From positions 1-24,083 of the IMG/VR virus record IMGVR_UViG_3300010885_076060: a stretch of 24,083 nt of DNA; one strand, given 5' to 3'. The notes beneath the pieces were generated by a model. The model was not told the origin of the DNA and did no database searches. It saw only the letters and a list, made by a program, of their open reading frames with translations. This DNA is from a virus. Position numbers and translations under genes: made by a program. Below, one piece after another: positions 5,194 through 13,071 of this stretch (positions are counted from its first letter, which is position 1; every line of letters starts with the position of its first letter).

Positions 5194-5368
5194 ATATTGC
5201 TCCGTTGCTTCAAAGATATTGTTCTCTTGGCATGTGTTGATTGTAACAGGCTTGCTATGCTTCGGTTATGTGGCTCATCTTGTATGGGGCGCGAATAATG
5301 TTGCAGAGCAAGTGGATGAAGAGATTCTGAAGGATGTTTTTGGGGTCGAGGTGGAGTTTTCTAAATAG
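5177..5368 (+). CDS. Small single-pass membrane protein (63 aa)
   Basis: A membrane helix lies at about residues 15-38 (ILFSWHVLIVTGLLCFGYVAHLVW), preceded by a short polar N-terminus and followed by an acidic tail, EQVDEEILKDVFGVEVEFSK. From memory, the tail resembles that of small phage proteins, often membrane-anchored or lipoproteins, ending in a similar E...D.I....G...D pattern whose role is unknown. The place between the replication genes and the terminase is where P22-like phages keep holin, lysozyme and Rz genes, so a lysis-related role is conceivable from position only. No lysozyme is visible nearby. Confidence 0.55.
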   Translation: MKLISEYCSVASKILFSWHVLIVTGLLCFGYVAHLVWGANNVAEQVDEEILKDVFGVEVEFSK

Positions 5369-5373
5369 CTTAT

Positions 5374-5421
5374 GGGGCGGTGCTTATTAATTTTTGATAG
5401 GCTGGATATTCAAGCCGCCCC
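5374..5421 (+). promoter_or_regulatory. Long-range hairpin in the gap between two small genes
   Basis: GGGGCGG (5374-5380) pairs with CCGCCCC (5415-5421), and CTT/AAG extends the stem inward across a two-base bulge. The loop is AT-rich. It is followed by AAAGGA and ATG 5444 rather than by a T run, so it is not a standard terminator. It could control translation of the next gene or stabilise the transcript. Confidence 0.45.
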
Positions 5422-5443
5422 GCCAATATGAAAGGAAAAACTA

Positions 5444-5662
5444 ATGGACGGCAATTGGCATATCGCGACACTTAATGAATTTTTTCCTCTGAAACCTGTT
5501 GAAAAAGATCAATCAAGACTTACAGAAAAGGAATGTGTGAATTTAAGAGCATTGTGCCTTAAAATAGCTGATGCTGAACAGGAGAGAGATAACTATGGAG
5601 GATCAACCAACGTAATTGGTCGAGCCAATCGTCTTTACGCGTACATCACGAAGGGAGAGTAA
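5444..5662 (+). CDS. Hypothetical protein (72 aa)
   Basis: ATG 5444 follows AAAGGA (5431-5436). The product (MDGNWHIATLNEFFPLKP...) has a central helix LTEKECVNLRALCLKIADAEQ and a small Gly/Asn-rich end. I recognise no domain. It is followed within one base by the next gene, with which it must be cotranscribed. It lies just ahead of the terminase genes, among the early or late accessory genes of the phage. Confidence 0.6.
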   Translation: MDGNWHIATLNEFFPLKPVEKDQSRLTEKECVNLRALCLKIADAEQERDNYGGSTNVIGRANRLYAYITKGE

Positions 5663-5663
5663 T

Positions 5664-5885
5664 ATGAACAATATCAAAATCCATAAGCTTTATGACGGCA
5701 GCATTATTTTTACCAATACTGACACAGGAGAAGAGAAATCTTTTCCTAAGGAACGGCTCGTTCATTTCTATTCAACACCTGCTGACCAATTTCAATATCT
5801 TATTGACTTTGCAATATCTTTGAATGAGACGACAGCAAAACCCGTAAATATTAAGAAGAAAAAAATTGCAGAGGAGTTTTCGTAA
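5664..5885 (+). CDS. Hypothetical protein (73 aa)
   Basis: I choose ATG 5664 because it has AAGGGAG directly upstream and only one base separates it from the preceding stop; an in-frame ATG at 5616 lies inside the previous gene. The product starts MNNIKIHKLYDGSIIFTN and reads as beta strands (DGSIIFTNTDTGEEKSFP), then a helix and a lysine-rich tail NIKKKKIAEEFS. No family is recognised. It is the last small gene before the packaging genes. Confidence 0.6.
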   Translation: MNNIKIHKLYDGSIIFTNTDTGEEKSFPKERLVHFYSTPADQFQYLIDFAISLNETTAKPVNIKKKKIAEEFS

Positions 5886-5920
5886 AAAAGTGTTGGAAAA
5901 CTGCCAAAAACGCTTCATGC

Positions 5921-5940
5921 TAATTGGGATTAATTGGGAA
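5921..5940 (+). repeat. Tandem 10-bp repeat ahead of the small terminase gene
   Basis: TAATTGGGAT is followed directly by TAATTGGGAA, in the 60-base gap before ATG 5947. Small terminases often bind near their own gene, so this could be part of a packaging recognition (pac) site. A chance repeat is equally possible. Confidence 0.4.
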
Positions 5941-5946
5941 ATTTAA

Positions 5947-6366
5947 ATGACTTGGAACGGCAATACTCCATTCATTGAAAATCACAAACATTCGGCTAAA
6001 CCACGGAAGCGTACGACTTTGTCTGAAGAAAAGCTAACAGATGCTGCCTATCGTTCAGGCGATGATCTTCTTCTTTTCTATGAACAGCTTTTTAAAAACA
6101 AAAATTTAAAGAAATATGGCGGAGACAGGATTAGATTAGCGGATAGAATCAATGCCGCTCATTATTGGTCTAGGCTTGTTTTTGTTCAGCCTAAAGAGGG
6201 CGCTGTAGAGCCACCCTCAGATATTCAATTAACACCAGAACAGCACGAAGAATTTGATAAGTTCCTGTTATCTAAGGGTATTTCTCGCGAAAATATTACC
6301 TTTGAAAAGAAACTTGTGGTTGAGGTGTCAGAATTTTTAAAGAACATGATTAACAGGAATGCTTAA
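5947..6366 (+). CDS. Putative small terminase subunit (139 aa)
   Basis: It is assigned mainly by position: directly before, and overlapping by 8 bases, the large terminase gene. Its length (139 aa) and helical composition fit; P22 gp3 is slightly longer (about 160 aa). The N-terminal basic stretch KPRKRTTLSEEKLTDAAY could form the DNA-binding part, the middle helices (GGDRIRLADRINAAHYWSRLVF) the oligomer core, and the C-terminal helix EVSEFLKNMINR the contact with the large subunit. No sequence motif proves it. In P22-type packaging the small subunit recognises pac and starts headful packaging. Confidence 0.6.
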   Translation: MTWNGNTPFIENHKHSAKPRKRTTLSEEKLTDAAYRSGDDLLLFYEQLFKNKNLKKYGGDRIRLADRINAAHYWSRLVFVQPKEGAVEPPSDIQLTPEQHEEFDKFLLSKGISRENITFEKKLVVEVSEFLKNMINRNA

Positions 6367-7762
6367 TATTCAGGCTTTGTCATCCCTAAACGATCAGCAT
6401 TACTTAAATGAAACCTACGAGCCTACGCCGAAAGCTCTGCAATTCTACGCGTCAGGACTGACAGCACGTCAGAGATTGTTATTAGGAGCTGTTCGTTCAA
6501 GAAAAACATCTCTCGCTTTGAAAGAGGTCTCGTGCCATGTCCACGGACATTATCCCAAATGGTGGAATGGATATAGATATGATCGTCCTACAAGATGGCT
6601 CGTTGGGACTGTGAAAGCGGAGAAGACGCGTGATGTTCTTCAGAAATATCTTCTCGAAGGAGACGCGCAGTTTGGACTAAATCCTTTCATTCATCCAAGT
6701 TTGATCGTTGACAGATATTCAGGCTCTCTCAAGAATTCAGTCAATAAGCTTTTCGTTCAACATGCGTCTGGCGGAATATCTGAAATTAAATTCTCTTCCT
6801 TTAGTGAGGGTGCGAGCGGTTTGCAGTCAGAGACATTTGATGGCGTTCATTTGGATGAAGCTCCTGATTTTGACGTTTACCAAGAAATATTGTTCAGAAC
6901 AACGGCATTTGGAGATTATAAAACATTTGTCATTTTAACTATGTGGCCTGAGCGGGGAAGAGATGAGCTTGTCTCATTCTTCATGAATAAAGGGAGTGCT
7001 GGTGAATCTGTTGAAGATCACTTTTACATGCATTGTTCATGGGCTGACAATCCATCAATGACAGAAGAAGAGAAGACGCGATTAAGACAAGGAACTCCTG
7101 AGTATTTGCTTGACGCTCGTGAGCATGGGATTCCTATTTTTGGTGTTGGTAAGGTCTTCAGGATGAAAGAAGAAACTGTGGTGATTCCTGCTTTTGAAAT
7201 TCCTTCTCATTTTGCTCTTGTCTATGGGGTTGATCCCGCAGCGACCCAAGACGGATTGTGGGGAGCGGTATTGCTCGCTTATGATAGGGATAATGATATT
7301 GTGTATGTCATCAAAGATTACAAAAAAAATGGTATTACCCGTGTAGAGCATCACGACAATTTATCTCATATCTTTCCTGATTGGGTGATGGGAATATGTG
7401 ATCCTGGCGGCGGTGGAGAAGATCAGCAGACGCGTGAAAGTGCCGTTGATTTTCTGAGAAACAAAGGTCGAACTATTATCATCGCTAATAAGGCGAAAGG
7501 AAAAAAAGAAGCACGGATTGATGATATTGAAATACGCTGCCGATCAAGTAAGTTCAAAATATTTGAGACTTGCGTGCATTATCTTGATGAATGGAGGCGA
7601 TACTCAAGAGATGAAAATGGCAAAATCATTAAAGAAAATGATCATACGCTTGATGCCAGTTTTTATGCTATCAGCGAATTGGGACGTGCTATAACCAAAA
7701 GAGAAACAGAAAGAATATGGAATGATTCAAGTCCTGACTATGGATATTTATTTGGTGAATAG
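6359..7762 (+). CDS. Large terminase subunit, P22 gp2 type
   Basis: This is the ATP-driven DNA-packaging motor and headful nuclease. The 467-aa length is close to P22 gp2 (499). The ATPase part has a P-loop region GAVRSRKTS (43-51), the typical HVHGHYPKWWNGYR block (60-73), and Walker B VHLDEAP (163-169). The C-terminal nuclease shows YGVDPA (D292), ICDPGGGG (D348) and NDHTLDASFYAI (D432). From memory, the stretch REHGIPIFGVGKVFRM and the end segment FKIFETC...YSRDENGKI follow P22 gp2 closely. The P-loop has Arg where the usual GKT glycine sits, which is odd. The gene overlaps the small subunit gene; the portal gene begins 3 bases after its stop. Confidence 0.95.
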   Translation: MLNIQALSSLNDQHYLNETYEPTPKALQFYASGLTARQRLLLGAVRSRKTSLALKEVSCHVHGHYPKWWNGYRYDRPTRWLVGTVKAEKTRDVLQKYLLEGDAQFGLNPFIHPSLIVDRYSGSLKNSVNKLFVQHASGGISEIKFSSFSEGASGLQSETFDGVHLDEAPDFDVYQEILFRTTAFGDYKTFVILTMWPERGRDELVSFFMNKGSAGESVEDHFYMHCSWADNPSMTEEEKTRLRQGTPEYLLDAREHGIPIFGVGKVFRMKEETVVIPAFEIPSHFALVYGVDPAATQDGLWGAVLLAYDRDNDIVYVIKDYKKNGITRVEHHDNLSHIFPDWVMGICDPGGGGEDQQTRESAVDFLRNKGRTIIIANKAKGKKEARIDDIEIRCRSSKFKIFETCVHYLDEWRRYSRDENGKIIKENDHTLDASFYAISELGRAITKRETERIWNDSSPDYGYLFGE

Positions 7763-7765
7763 AAA

Positions 7766-9628
7766 ATGAATGAAAAAGAAACGTTAGCTCTTCAGAAAGC
7801 TCAATCTTACTGGAATAGCGCAGTGCTAGCTCCCGCTTATCGGGAATGGTTTCAAACGGCTTTGAAATGTGAACGATACAGAGGGGGCGGCTTTCACGGA
7901 GAAGAAAAGCCTACCATTCGCGATCTCATGTATCCCTCTACGTTTGATGAGGAGACAGACAATGAAGTCTTCCCCAAAAAGAAGCGTAAACGCCTTTCCA
8001 TCAATCTTATTGAGGGATATGTCAATGCTTTGATTGGAGAGCAACTCAAGACAAAAACAAGTGTTTCGGTAAGAGCGCGAGAAATTGCCGCAGATCCCAC
8101 TCAACCTTCGTCTCCTATGGGCTTATCGCAGGAGGAGTTGGATCAGGTTGTGATGGCGTTTAATGCCAAGCTATTCAAAACCTACGAAGAATGCAACGTT
8201 GTCTACTACGAAGGACGATCTTTGGAAGATATGCTTGTCTATGGCATGACGGGTGGTTTTTTTGATGTGATTAATGGTACTATGTCTTACAAACGCGTCA
8301 ATCCTTTGTATGTCATTGCCGATTTGCGTGATGAAACGATTGGTTTTGATGAGAGTGAATTTGTGGGAATGCTTCTTCCCTTACCTGTCAATAAAGCCAT
8401 TCGTCTCTTTCCTCAAATGAAAAACACACTCCTTTCCTCCAATGTGTCCGAATATACTGCTAACACCATTTCTCCTGCCAGAATGATGCTGGATGGTTCT
8501 ACCGCTGCTCCTCCGTCTATTGGCAACATAGCGTATGTCAAAATGGTCGAATGGAAAGAATATGAGCGGTCGTATTCGGCTTTGGCTAAAAACGGACGCT
8601 ATTTCACAACATTTAGTGAGGAGGTGGCAGAAAAGTTTGCTTATTCCAAAAAAAATATCACCTCTGAAAAGAGCGAACGCATTCATAGAGCTTTTTTTGC
8701 TGGTGATATGCTTTTATCTTACAAAGCATTAGAGTTTTCTCAACCTCGGGAACAATTTTCCATTGTTTTATCCTGTCTTGCTAAAAAATCATCCAGTGAC
8801 GGGTTTTATATCCCCAAGTCACTCGTTGAAAATATTCTTGATTTGCAGGATCAATTCATCATTAGCCTTGAAAAAGCTACCATTCTTTCTCAGTCAAAGA
8901 AAATAGCAATTGATCCTGAGGGATTGACATCTTCCATGCAGAAGATGTCACAAAGCCGCATTAAAAAAGAGGTGGCAAGCCCTACCTCTGTTTTATTTTT
9001 GTCCAATCCTCGCCAAAATCTTGTGGACTTTTCACTCACGAACGAAATCAGGACGCATTCGGGTCTTGCGGAAGAATTTTTGAGACTCTTTGACCAGGCA
9101 ACAGGAATTCAAAGAGAACAGAGAGGACAACAAACGAACGCAGAAAGTGGAATTGCAATTTATCGCAGGCAGATTCAATCTATCACAAGCTCAATTTATG
9201 CATTCAATGAATTTGATATTTTCAAAAAGAAAGTGGGCAGACTTTTTCTACAAACCTTGCAAATGCAGACGATGGGGATAGAAGATATTTTTTATCCTGC
9301 CCATCCCTTAGAGGGCGGCTACATTACATTGAACGAAAAAAATGGCGATAAACTCATGAGAGACATTAATTTTCTCCCTTTGGATATTTACATTGAAGAA
9401 AGTCCTTATTTTCTGTCCAGTAAAGAAGAGCAAATGGATATATTACTTAATTTGCTTCAATCGCCCGCAGCTCCCCTTATTTTGCAAAGTCCCCGACTTC
9501 TTGAAAAGCTGCCCATTCCTCTTGATCCACAAATTGCTCAGGAATTAATGAGCATCATGCAAGCGCAGAAACAGGCACAAATTCAAGCTCCCCAAGGAGC
9601 GCCTCAACCTAATGGAGATATACAATGA
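7766..9628 (+). CDS. Portal protein, P22 type
   Basis: This is the dodecameric ring at the packaging vertex through which DNA enters and leaves. The 620-aa length is near P22 gp1 (725). Portal-like signs are the N-terminal block LSINLIEGYVNALIGEQLKT, the central FDQATGIQREQRGQ followed by SGIAIYRRQIQS (the usual allele-check region of P22-like portals), and DIYIEESPYFLSSKEEQ near the end. The C-terminus is Gln/Pro-rich (AQKQAQIQAPQGAPQPNG), like the barrel or tail part of P22 portals. It follows the terminase and overlaps the scaffold gene as ATGA (9625-9628), as in other late operons. Confidence 0.9.
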   Translation: MNEKETLALQKAQSYWNSAVLAPAYREWFQTALKCERYRGGGFHGEEKPTIRDLMYPSTFDEETDNEVFPKKKRKRLSINLIEGYVNALIGEQLKTKTSVSVRAREIAADPTQPSSPMGLSQEELDQVVMAFNAKLFKTYEECNVVYYEGRSLEDMLVYGMTGGFFDVINGTMSYKRVNPLYVIADLRDETIGFDESEFVGMLLPLPVNKAIRLFPQMKNTLLSSNVSEYTANTISPARMMLDGSTAAPPSIGNIAYVKMVEWKEYERSYSALAKNGRYFTTFSEEVAEKFAYSKKNITSEKSERIHRAFFAGDMLLSYKALEFSQPREQFSIVLSCLAKKSSSDGFYIPKSLVENILDLQDQFIISLEKATILSQSKKIAIDPEGLTSSMQKMSQSRIKKEVASPTSVLFLSNPRQNLVDFSLTNEIRTHSGLAEEFLRLFDQATGIQREQRGQQTNAESGIAIYRRQIQSITSSIYAFNEFDIFKKKVGRLFLQTLQMQTMGIEDIFYPAHPLEGGYITLNEKNGDKLMRDINFLPLDIYIEESPYFLSSKEEQMDILLNLLQSPAAPLILQSPRLLEKLPIPLDPQIAQELMSIMQAQKQAQIQAPQGAPQPNGDIQ

Positions 9629-10644
9629 GCGAAACTACTGCATCTATAGAGTCACAGGATAACGGCTTGAATCCCTTTAATTACGAGCCAAGCACTCCCT
9701 ATCTTAATCAAGCCATGAAAAAGTTGGGGGAAATGAAAGAAAATCTTCTAGAGAAAAATAATGCTCTTGCACAGGCAGGCGATAAGAAGCAGGAAGAACC
9801 ATCTGACCCAGTTGACAAAAATAGCACTCCATCAACGCAAGATGATACCAAAGAAAAAAAAGAAGCAGAACTATCCTCTGCGCCTGCTGAAGATTTTAAG
9901 GCTCTTTATGAGAAACTTCAAAAAGAGTCAGAGATTAAAGAAAAACGTGCCGAAGATAATCAGCGTCATGCTCGACAGATCGCAAGAAGTGTATCAGCTG
10001 TTAAAAAACACATTATGGAACTACAGGAAAGCGGAGAAATTGACGAAGATATTGCAAAATCTATTCTGGAAGTTGCCAGCAAGAATATCGATCTTGACCA
10101 AATGCTGATGCCTGATGCTAAGGGAAGTAAGGAAAAATTACCTGAATATGTAGAGGGTCTTCAAACGCTTACATCTCAGGCATCAGAAGTTTTAGAAAAG
10201 TATCTGGAACTTTCACCAAATGAAGGAGATGAGAAAAAATACGCACAAGGATTTAATGCTCACCTCAATCTTCTTGCAGAGGAAGGAAGGAAAGAATTAT
10301 ATGAGTTTCTTAAAAAACATGGTGAATCTCCGAAAGCGCTTTTAAAATCAATGCTGGAGATTGGCAAGAACTTTTGGGAATCTCCCATCGGAAAAGGATT
10401 GTCGGATCATGGTGACCTTATAGGCATTATTGATCATCAGGCATCAAAGATTGATGCCCTCACTAAGCAAATTGAAAAAATGTCCAAAACTCAAAAACAA
10501 GAAGAAGAAAAAAATCAAGATTTTAAAGCAACCCTCCCTTTGAAAACAGAGCAGTCGAAGATCAATATTTTCAATACAGCCGAAGTTATGAAACAGACAG
10601 CAGGATTTGGTGATATTATTGACATTCTTGGTGGGAAAGTTTAG
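9625..10644 (+). CDS. Scaffolding protein (putative)
   Basis: The 339-aa protein is very rich in Lys, Glu, Gln and Asp. It has a disordered N-terminal third (KKQEEPSDPVDKNSTPSTQDD) and long predicted helices and coiled coils (EDFKALYEKLQKESEIKEKR; KQIEKMSKTQKQEEEKNQ). These properties, the size (P22 gp8 is 303 aa) and the place between portal and coat genes identify a scaffold that guides procapsid assembly and then leaves. No protease motif is visible, so removal by exit, as in P22, is likely. The end, KQTAGFGDIIDILGGK, may be the coat-binding part, as the C-terminus is in P22. Confidence 0.85.
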   Translation: MSETTASIESQDNGLNPFNYEPSTPYLNQAMKKLGEMKENLLEKNNALAQAGDKKQEEPSDPVDKNSTPSTQDDTKEKKEAELSSAPAEDFKALYEKLQKESEIKEKRAEDNQRHARQIARSVSAVKKHIMELQESGEIDEDIAKSILEVASKNIDLDQMLMPDAKGSKEKLPEYVEGLQTLTSQASEVLEKYLELSPNEGDEKKYAQGFNAHLNLLAEEGRKELYEFLKKHGESPKALLKSMLEIGKNFWESPIGKGLSDHGDLIGIIDHQASKIDALTKQIEKMSKTQKQEEEKNQDFKATLPLKTEQSKINIFNTAEVMKQTAGFGDIIDILGGKV

Positions 10645-10683
10645 ATATTTAAATATAGGACCCGTTTTAGCTTTAGAAAGACC

Positions 10684-10736
10684 CGCTTGAGTCCTTGTAT
10701 GACCCTCTTTTGAGCCTTCTCATCCTTCCTCAAGCG
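10684..10736 (+). promoter_or_regulatory. Structured gap between scaffold and coat genes
   Basis: The 177-base gap 10645-10821 has no gene. CGCTTGAG (10684-10691) pairs with CTCAAGCG (10729-10736) around a 37-base pyrimidine-rich loop, and an imperfect direct repeat follows (TCAAGCGCATTTCCT at 10730, TCAAATGCATTTCCC at 10755). There is no T run after the stem, so it is not a standard terminator. An AT-rich stretch with TATAAA (10775-10780) could be a promoter -10 box, but I see no good -35. Extra expression of coat protein would fit such a site. Confidence 0.4.
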
Positions 10737-10821
10737 CATTTCCTTTCATGAATCTCAAATGCATTTCCCTAGATTATAAAATAATTTATTGAACTCATTT
10801 TTTTTGTGAAGGAAAAATATT

Positions 10822-12027
10822 ATGGATATTACTCAGCCTATTTCGGGCGTTCCCGCTCTGGCTTTACCTTATGAGGTTTTGAAACCTGTCGCTTTTGGTG
10901 CGCTCAACGTTACTGACTTTAAAAATCTCTTTGGCTCAGATATAGAAACCTCTCCGATCATTATAGAATTTGCGATGCCTGGAAAATCGACAACCGATTG
11001 GACATTCTCACCTGACTTCAATGCAATGAATGTAGCAACAGGATTTGCTCCCTATATGGAGGCGATAGATCGTAAAGCGTATGCCGTTGAGCGTAACAGC
11101 ATTAACAAGATTAAATGGTCGGAAGTTGATCGTTACCAAGACTTTCAACGCGTTGCTTCTCCCGTGGAAGCTCCTGAGACCGTTCTTCTGAAACTGGCTT
11201 ACCGCAAATTTGCAAAGCGTTGGCCACTGGAAATCATTGGTGCATTGACGACAGGCTCACCTGGTATCCCAGGACGTTATACTGTTGGAGTCAATGGAAG
11301 TATGCCTGTTGCTGGACGCTGCTATTTTGGATATACGGCTGCGGGTGCGCTGACACCTTATGCACCTGTCCAAAACGCTGACTTTCAAACCACTGTGGAT
11401 AATATTATCAATGGAGTGGTAGGACAAAATAAATCTGTCATGAGTGTTCAGTTTGTGCGCGATATGCATGATATTGTCGTGAGTCTGGTGGGACAAGCTC
11501 CTCTAAAGCCCATTCGCAAGTTTGTCGGCAGTAATTTTGAAGAAAGGCAAATTTTTCCGTGGTTTATGTCATCTTATCAGGCTGCCCAGCTTAAAAAAGA
11601 CACTGACTTCAAAGTTCAGAACTATGCGCGCGGCGTGGTTATCCCAGGTCAAACAAATCCTACTCAGTCAAACAATCTGGTGGCACACATTGAAGATTTT
11701 GAAATCATTCGATGCCGTGAGCTGGATCAGTACACAACCTTTACCATCAACAACCGTACCTACGACTGGGGATTCATTTTAGGTGCGGACGCTCTTCGTA
11801 TCATGCAAAAAGATGGTGGGGACGGTTTGCAAATCAAGACCAACCTTGGTCTTTTTGAATCTGAAAAAGATGAAGCCGTCACTAATTTGTTTAGCTATTG
11901 GAGAGGATACAAGTGCCCTGCTTATTGGAACAAACTGACAAATGTGCTCAATAGCACTGGTTCAGATACAGGTGTTACACAATTTGCAGAAAACGGCGTC
12001 ATTCACATTATCACAGCACGTCAATAG
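10822..12027 (+). CDS. Major capsid (coat) protein (putative)
   Basis: It is assigned by position after the scaffold, by size (401 aa; P22 coat 430) and by composition typical of HK97-fold coats: mixed alpha/beta, few cysteines, and a likely extended arm at the N-terminus (MDITQPISGVPALALPYEVL). Other features are the block DFNAMNVATGFAPYMEAIDRK and the late segment WGFILGADALRIMQKDGG, reminiscent of the C-terminal part of N4 gp56-like coats. I see no direct match to P22 gp5, so the coat may come from another lineage than the terminase. GAAGGA (10809-10814) at good spacing supports ATG 10822. Confidence 0.82.
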   Translation: MDITQPISGVPALALPYEVLKPVAFGALNVTDFKNLFGSDIETSPIIIEFAMPGKSTTDWTFSPDFNAMNVATGFAPYMEAIDRKAYAVERNSINKIKWSEVDRYQDFQRVASPVEAPETVLLKLAYRKFAKRWPLEIIGALTTGSPGIPGRYTVGVNGSMPVAGRCYFGYTAAGALTPYAPVQNADFQTTVDNIINGVVGQNKSVMSVQFVRDMHDIVVSLVGQAPLKPIRKFVGSNFEERQIFPWFMSSYQAAQLKKDTDFKVQNYARGVVIPGQTNPTQSNNLVAHIEDFEIIRCRELDQYTTFTINNRTYDWGFILGADALRIMQKDGGDGLQIKTNLGLFESEKDEAVTNLFSYWRGYKCPAYWNKLTNVLNSTGSDTGVTQFAENGVIHIITARQ

Positions 12028-12042
12028 AAGGAGAAATATAAT

Positions 12043-12417
12043 ATGACTATGAGACATTTTTTTAAACCTTACGCAGCGGCAGATGCTCCTGCTGCTAGTG
12101 CGACTAACAGTAGTCTCTCCTATGTCACGGATGGAATCGGAAACCTAGTGGAAGCTTACGTTAAGGTGTTCAAGAATACGGACGCAGCTATTGCACAGGA
12201 TATAACTATTTCTATGCCGCTGCTTCCTGCAAACGGCTTGCAGATTTATGGGTGGATTGTCAGTGTCGTGAGTGGAACTACTGGGCAGGAGATAAATAGT
12301 TTGGTCATATCCTCACAACAATTAAACCGAGCCACGAATATCTTGACTCTTACAGTAGCACATGAAGCGGAGCTCCCGCAAAATAGCACCATCACAGTAT
12401 GGTTTACCGCCTCCTGA
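12043..12417 (+). CDS. Small beta-rich virion protein, possible head decoration
   Basis: ATG 12043 has AAGGAG (12028-12033) upstream, 15 bases after the coat stop. The 124-aa product is Ala-, Ser-, Thr- and Asn-rich with many short strands (LVISSQQLNRATNILTLTVAH, NSTITVWFTAS) and few charges. This is typical of phage structural or decoration proteins. Its place directly behind the coat gene supports a head-decoration role, which I infer only from this. Confidence 0.55.
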   Translation: MTMRHFFKPYAAADAPAASATNSSLSYVTDGIGNLVEAYVKVFKNTDAAIAQDITISMPLLPANGLQIYGWIVSVVSGTTGQEINSLVISSQQLNRATNILTLTVAHEAELPQNSTITVWFTAS

Positions 12418-12435
12418 GAAAGGCAATCTTTGTGA

Positions 12436-13071
12436 ATGTTAGTCAGCGATGTTCTTAATATCGTAAAAAGTAAAGCTCTTGGTCGCGATAATTACAATCC
12501 TGACCAAGAGTTTATGCTGTTGAACTTTTTTAATCTGGCTCATTTTGAGCTATGGGATGCGCTTGCTAATTTGGATGATACAGCTCTGACGGAAATGACG
12601 GCAAATGTGACAAGTTCCAACATGGTCATTTCCACTGATAACAATATTCCCATCAAGGCAAGGCTGCAGGTATTCAATGGTGAGGGAAGACGTTTAAGAA
12701 AAGTTTCCAGCATCGATGTGGTGAGGAATCCACGTCTTGCACAGGATAAAAACGCTTATGTGATGATAAGCCCGTCTTCTTTTAGGTTGACCTATGTGCC
12801 TCTTCCTGGCGAGGTCATTCCATTGACTTTTTTTTATACTCCCGAAGCCGTTTCTTTGAATCTGAATGACGACTTAAATAATGTTTATCCTGAAAAACGT
12901 CTCCAATATCTTCTGGCGGATGGAACATTTTACCATTTGTGTTTTTCCGAAGAAGGAACGCGTCCTATAAGGCAGCAGGACAAAGCTCTCATTGAGTGGA
13001 AAAGGGGAATTGCCAGTGAGCAGGCCTCTCTCCTGAATGGACAATCCTTTTCTACAGAAGGAATGTGGTAA
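12436..13071 (+). CDS. Head-to-tail connector / adaptor (P22 gp4 position)
   Basis: The 211-aa protein lies where P22 gp4 (166 aa) is encoded. The N-terminal helices (VSDVLNIVKSKALGRDNYN, then EFMLLNFFNLAHFELWDALAN) and the later VYPEKRLQYLLADGTFYHLCFSE fit adaptor proteins that form a ring under the portal. The middle is beta-rich with FRLTYVPLPGEVIPLTFFY. Family membership is inferred from order, size and general pattern. No lysozyme activity motif, as reported for P22 gp4, is recognisable. The stop TAA overlaps the next ATG (13071). Confidence 0.65.
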   Translation: MLVSDVLNIVKSKALGRDNYNPDQEFMLLNFFNLAHFELWDALANLDDTALTEMTANVTSSNMVISTDNNIPIKARLQVFNGEGRRLRKVSSIDVVRNPRLAQDKNAYVMISPSSFRLTYVPLPGEVIPLTFFYTPEAVSLNLNDDLNNVYPEKRLQYLLADGTFYHLCFSEEGTRPIRQQDKALIEWKRGIASEQASLLNGQSFSTEGMW

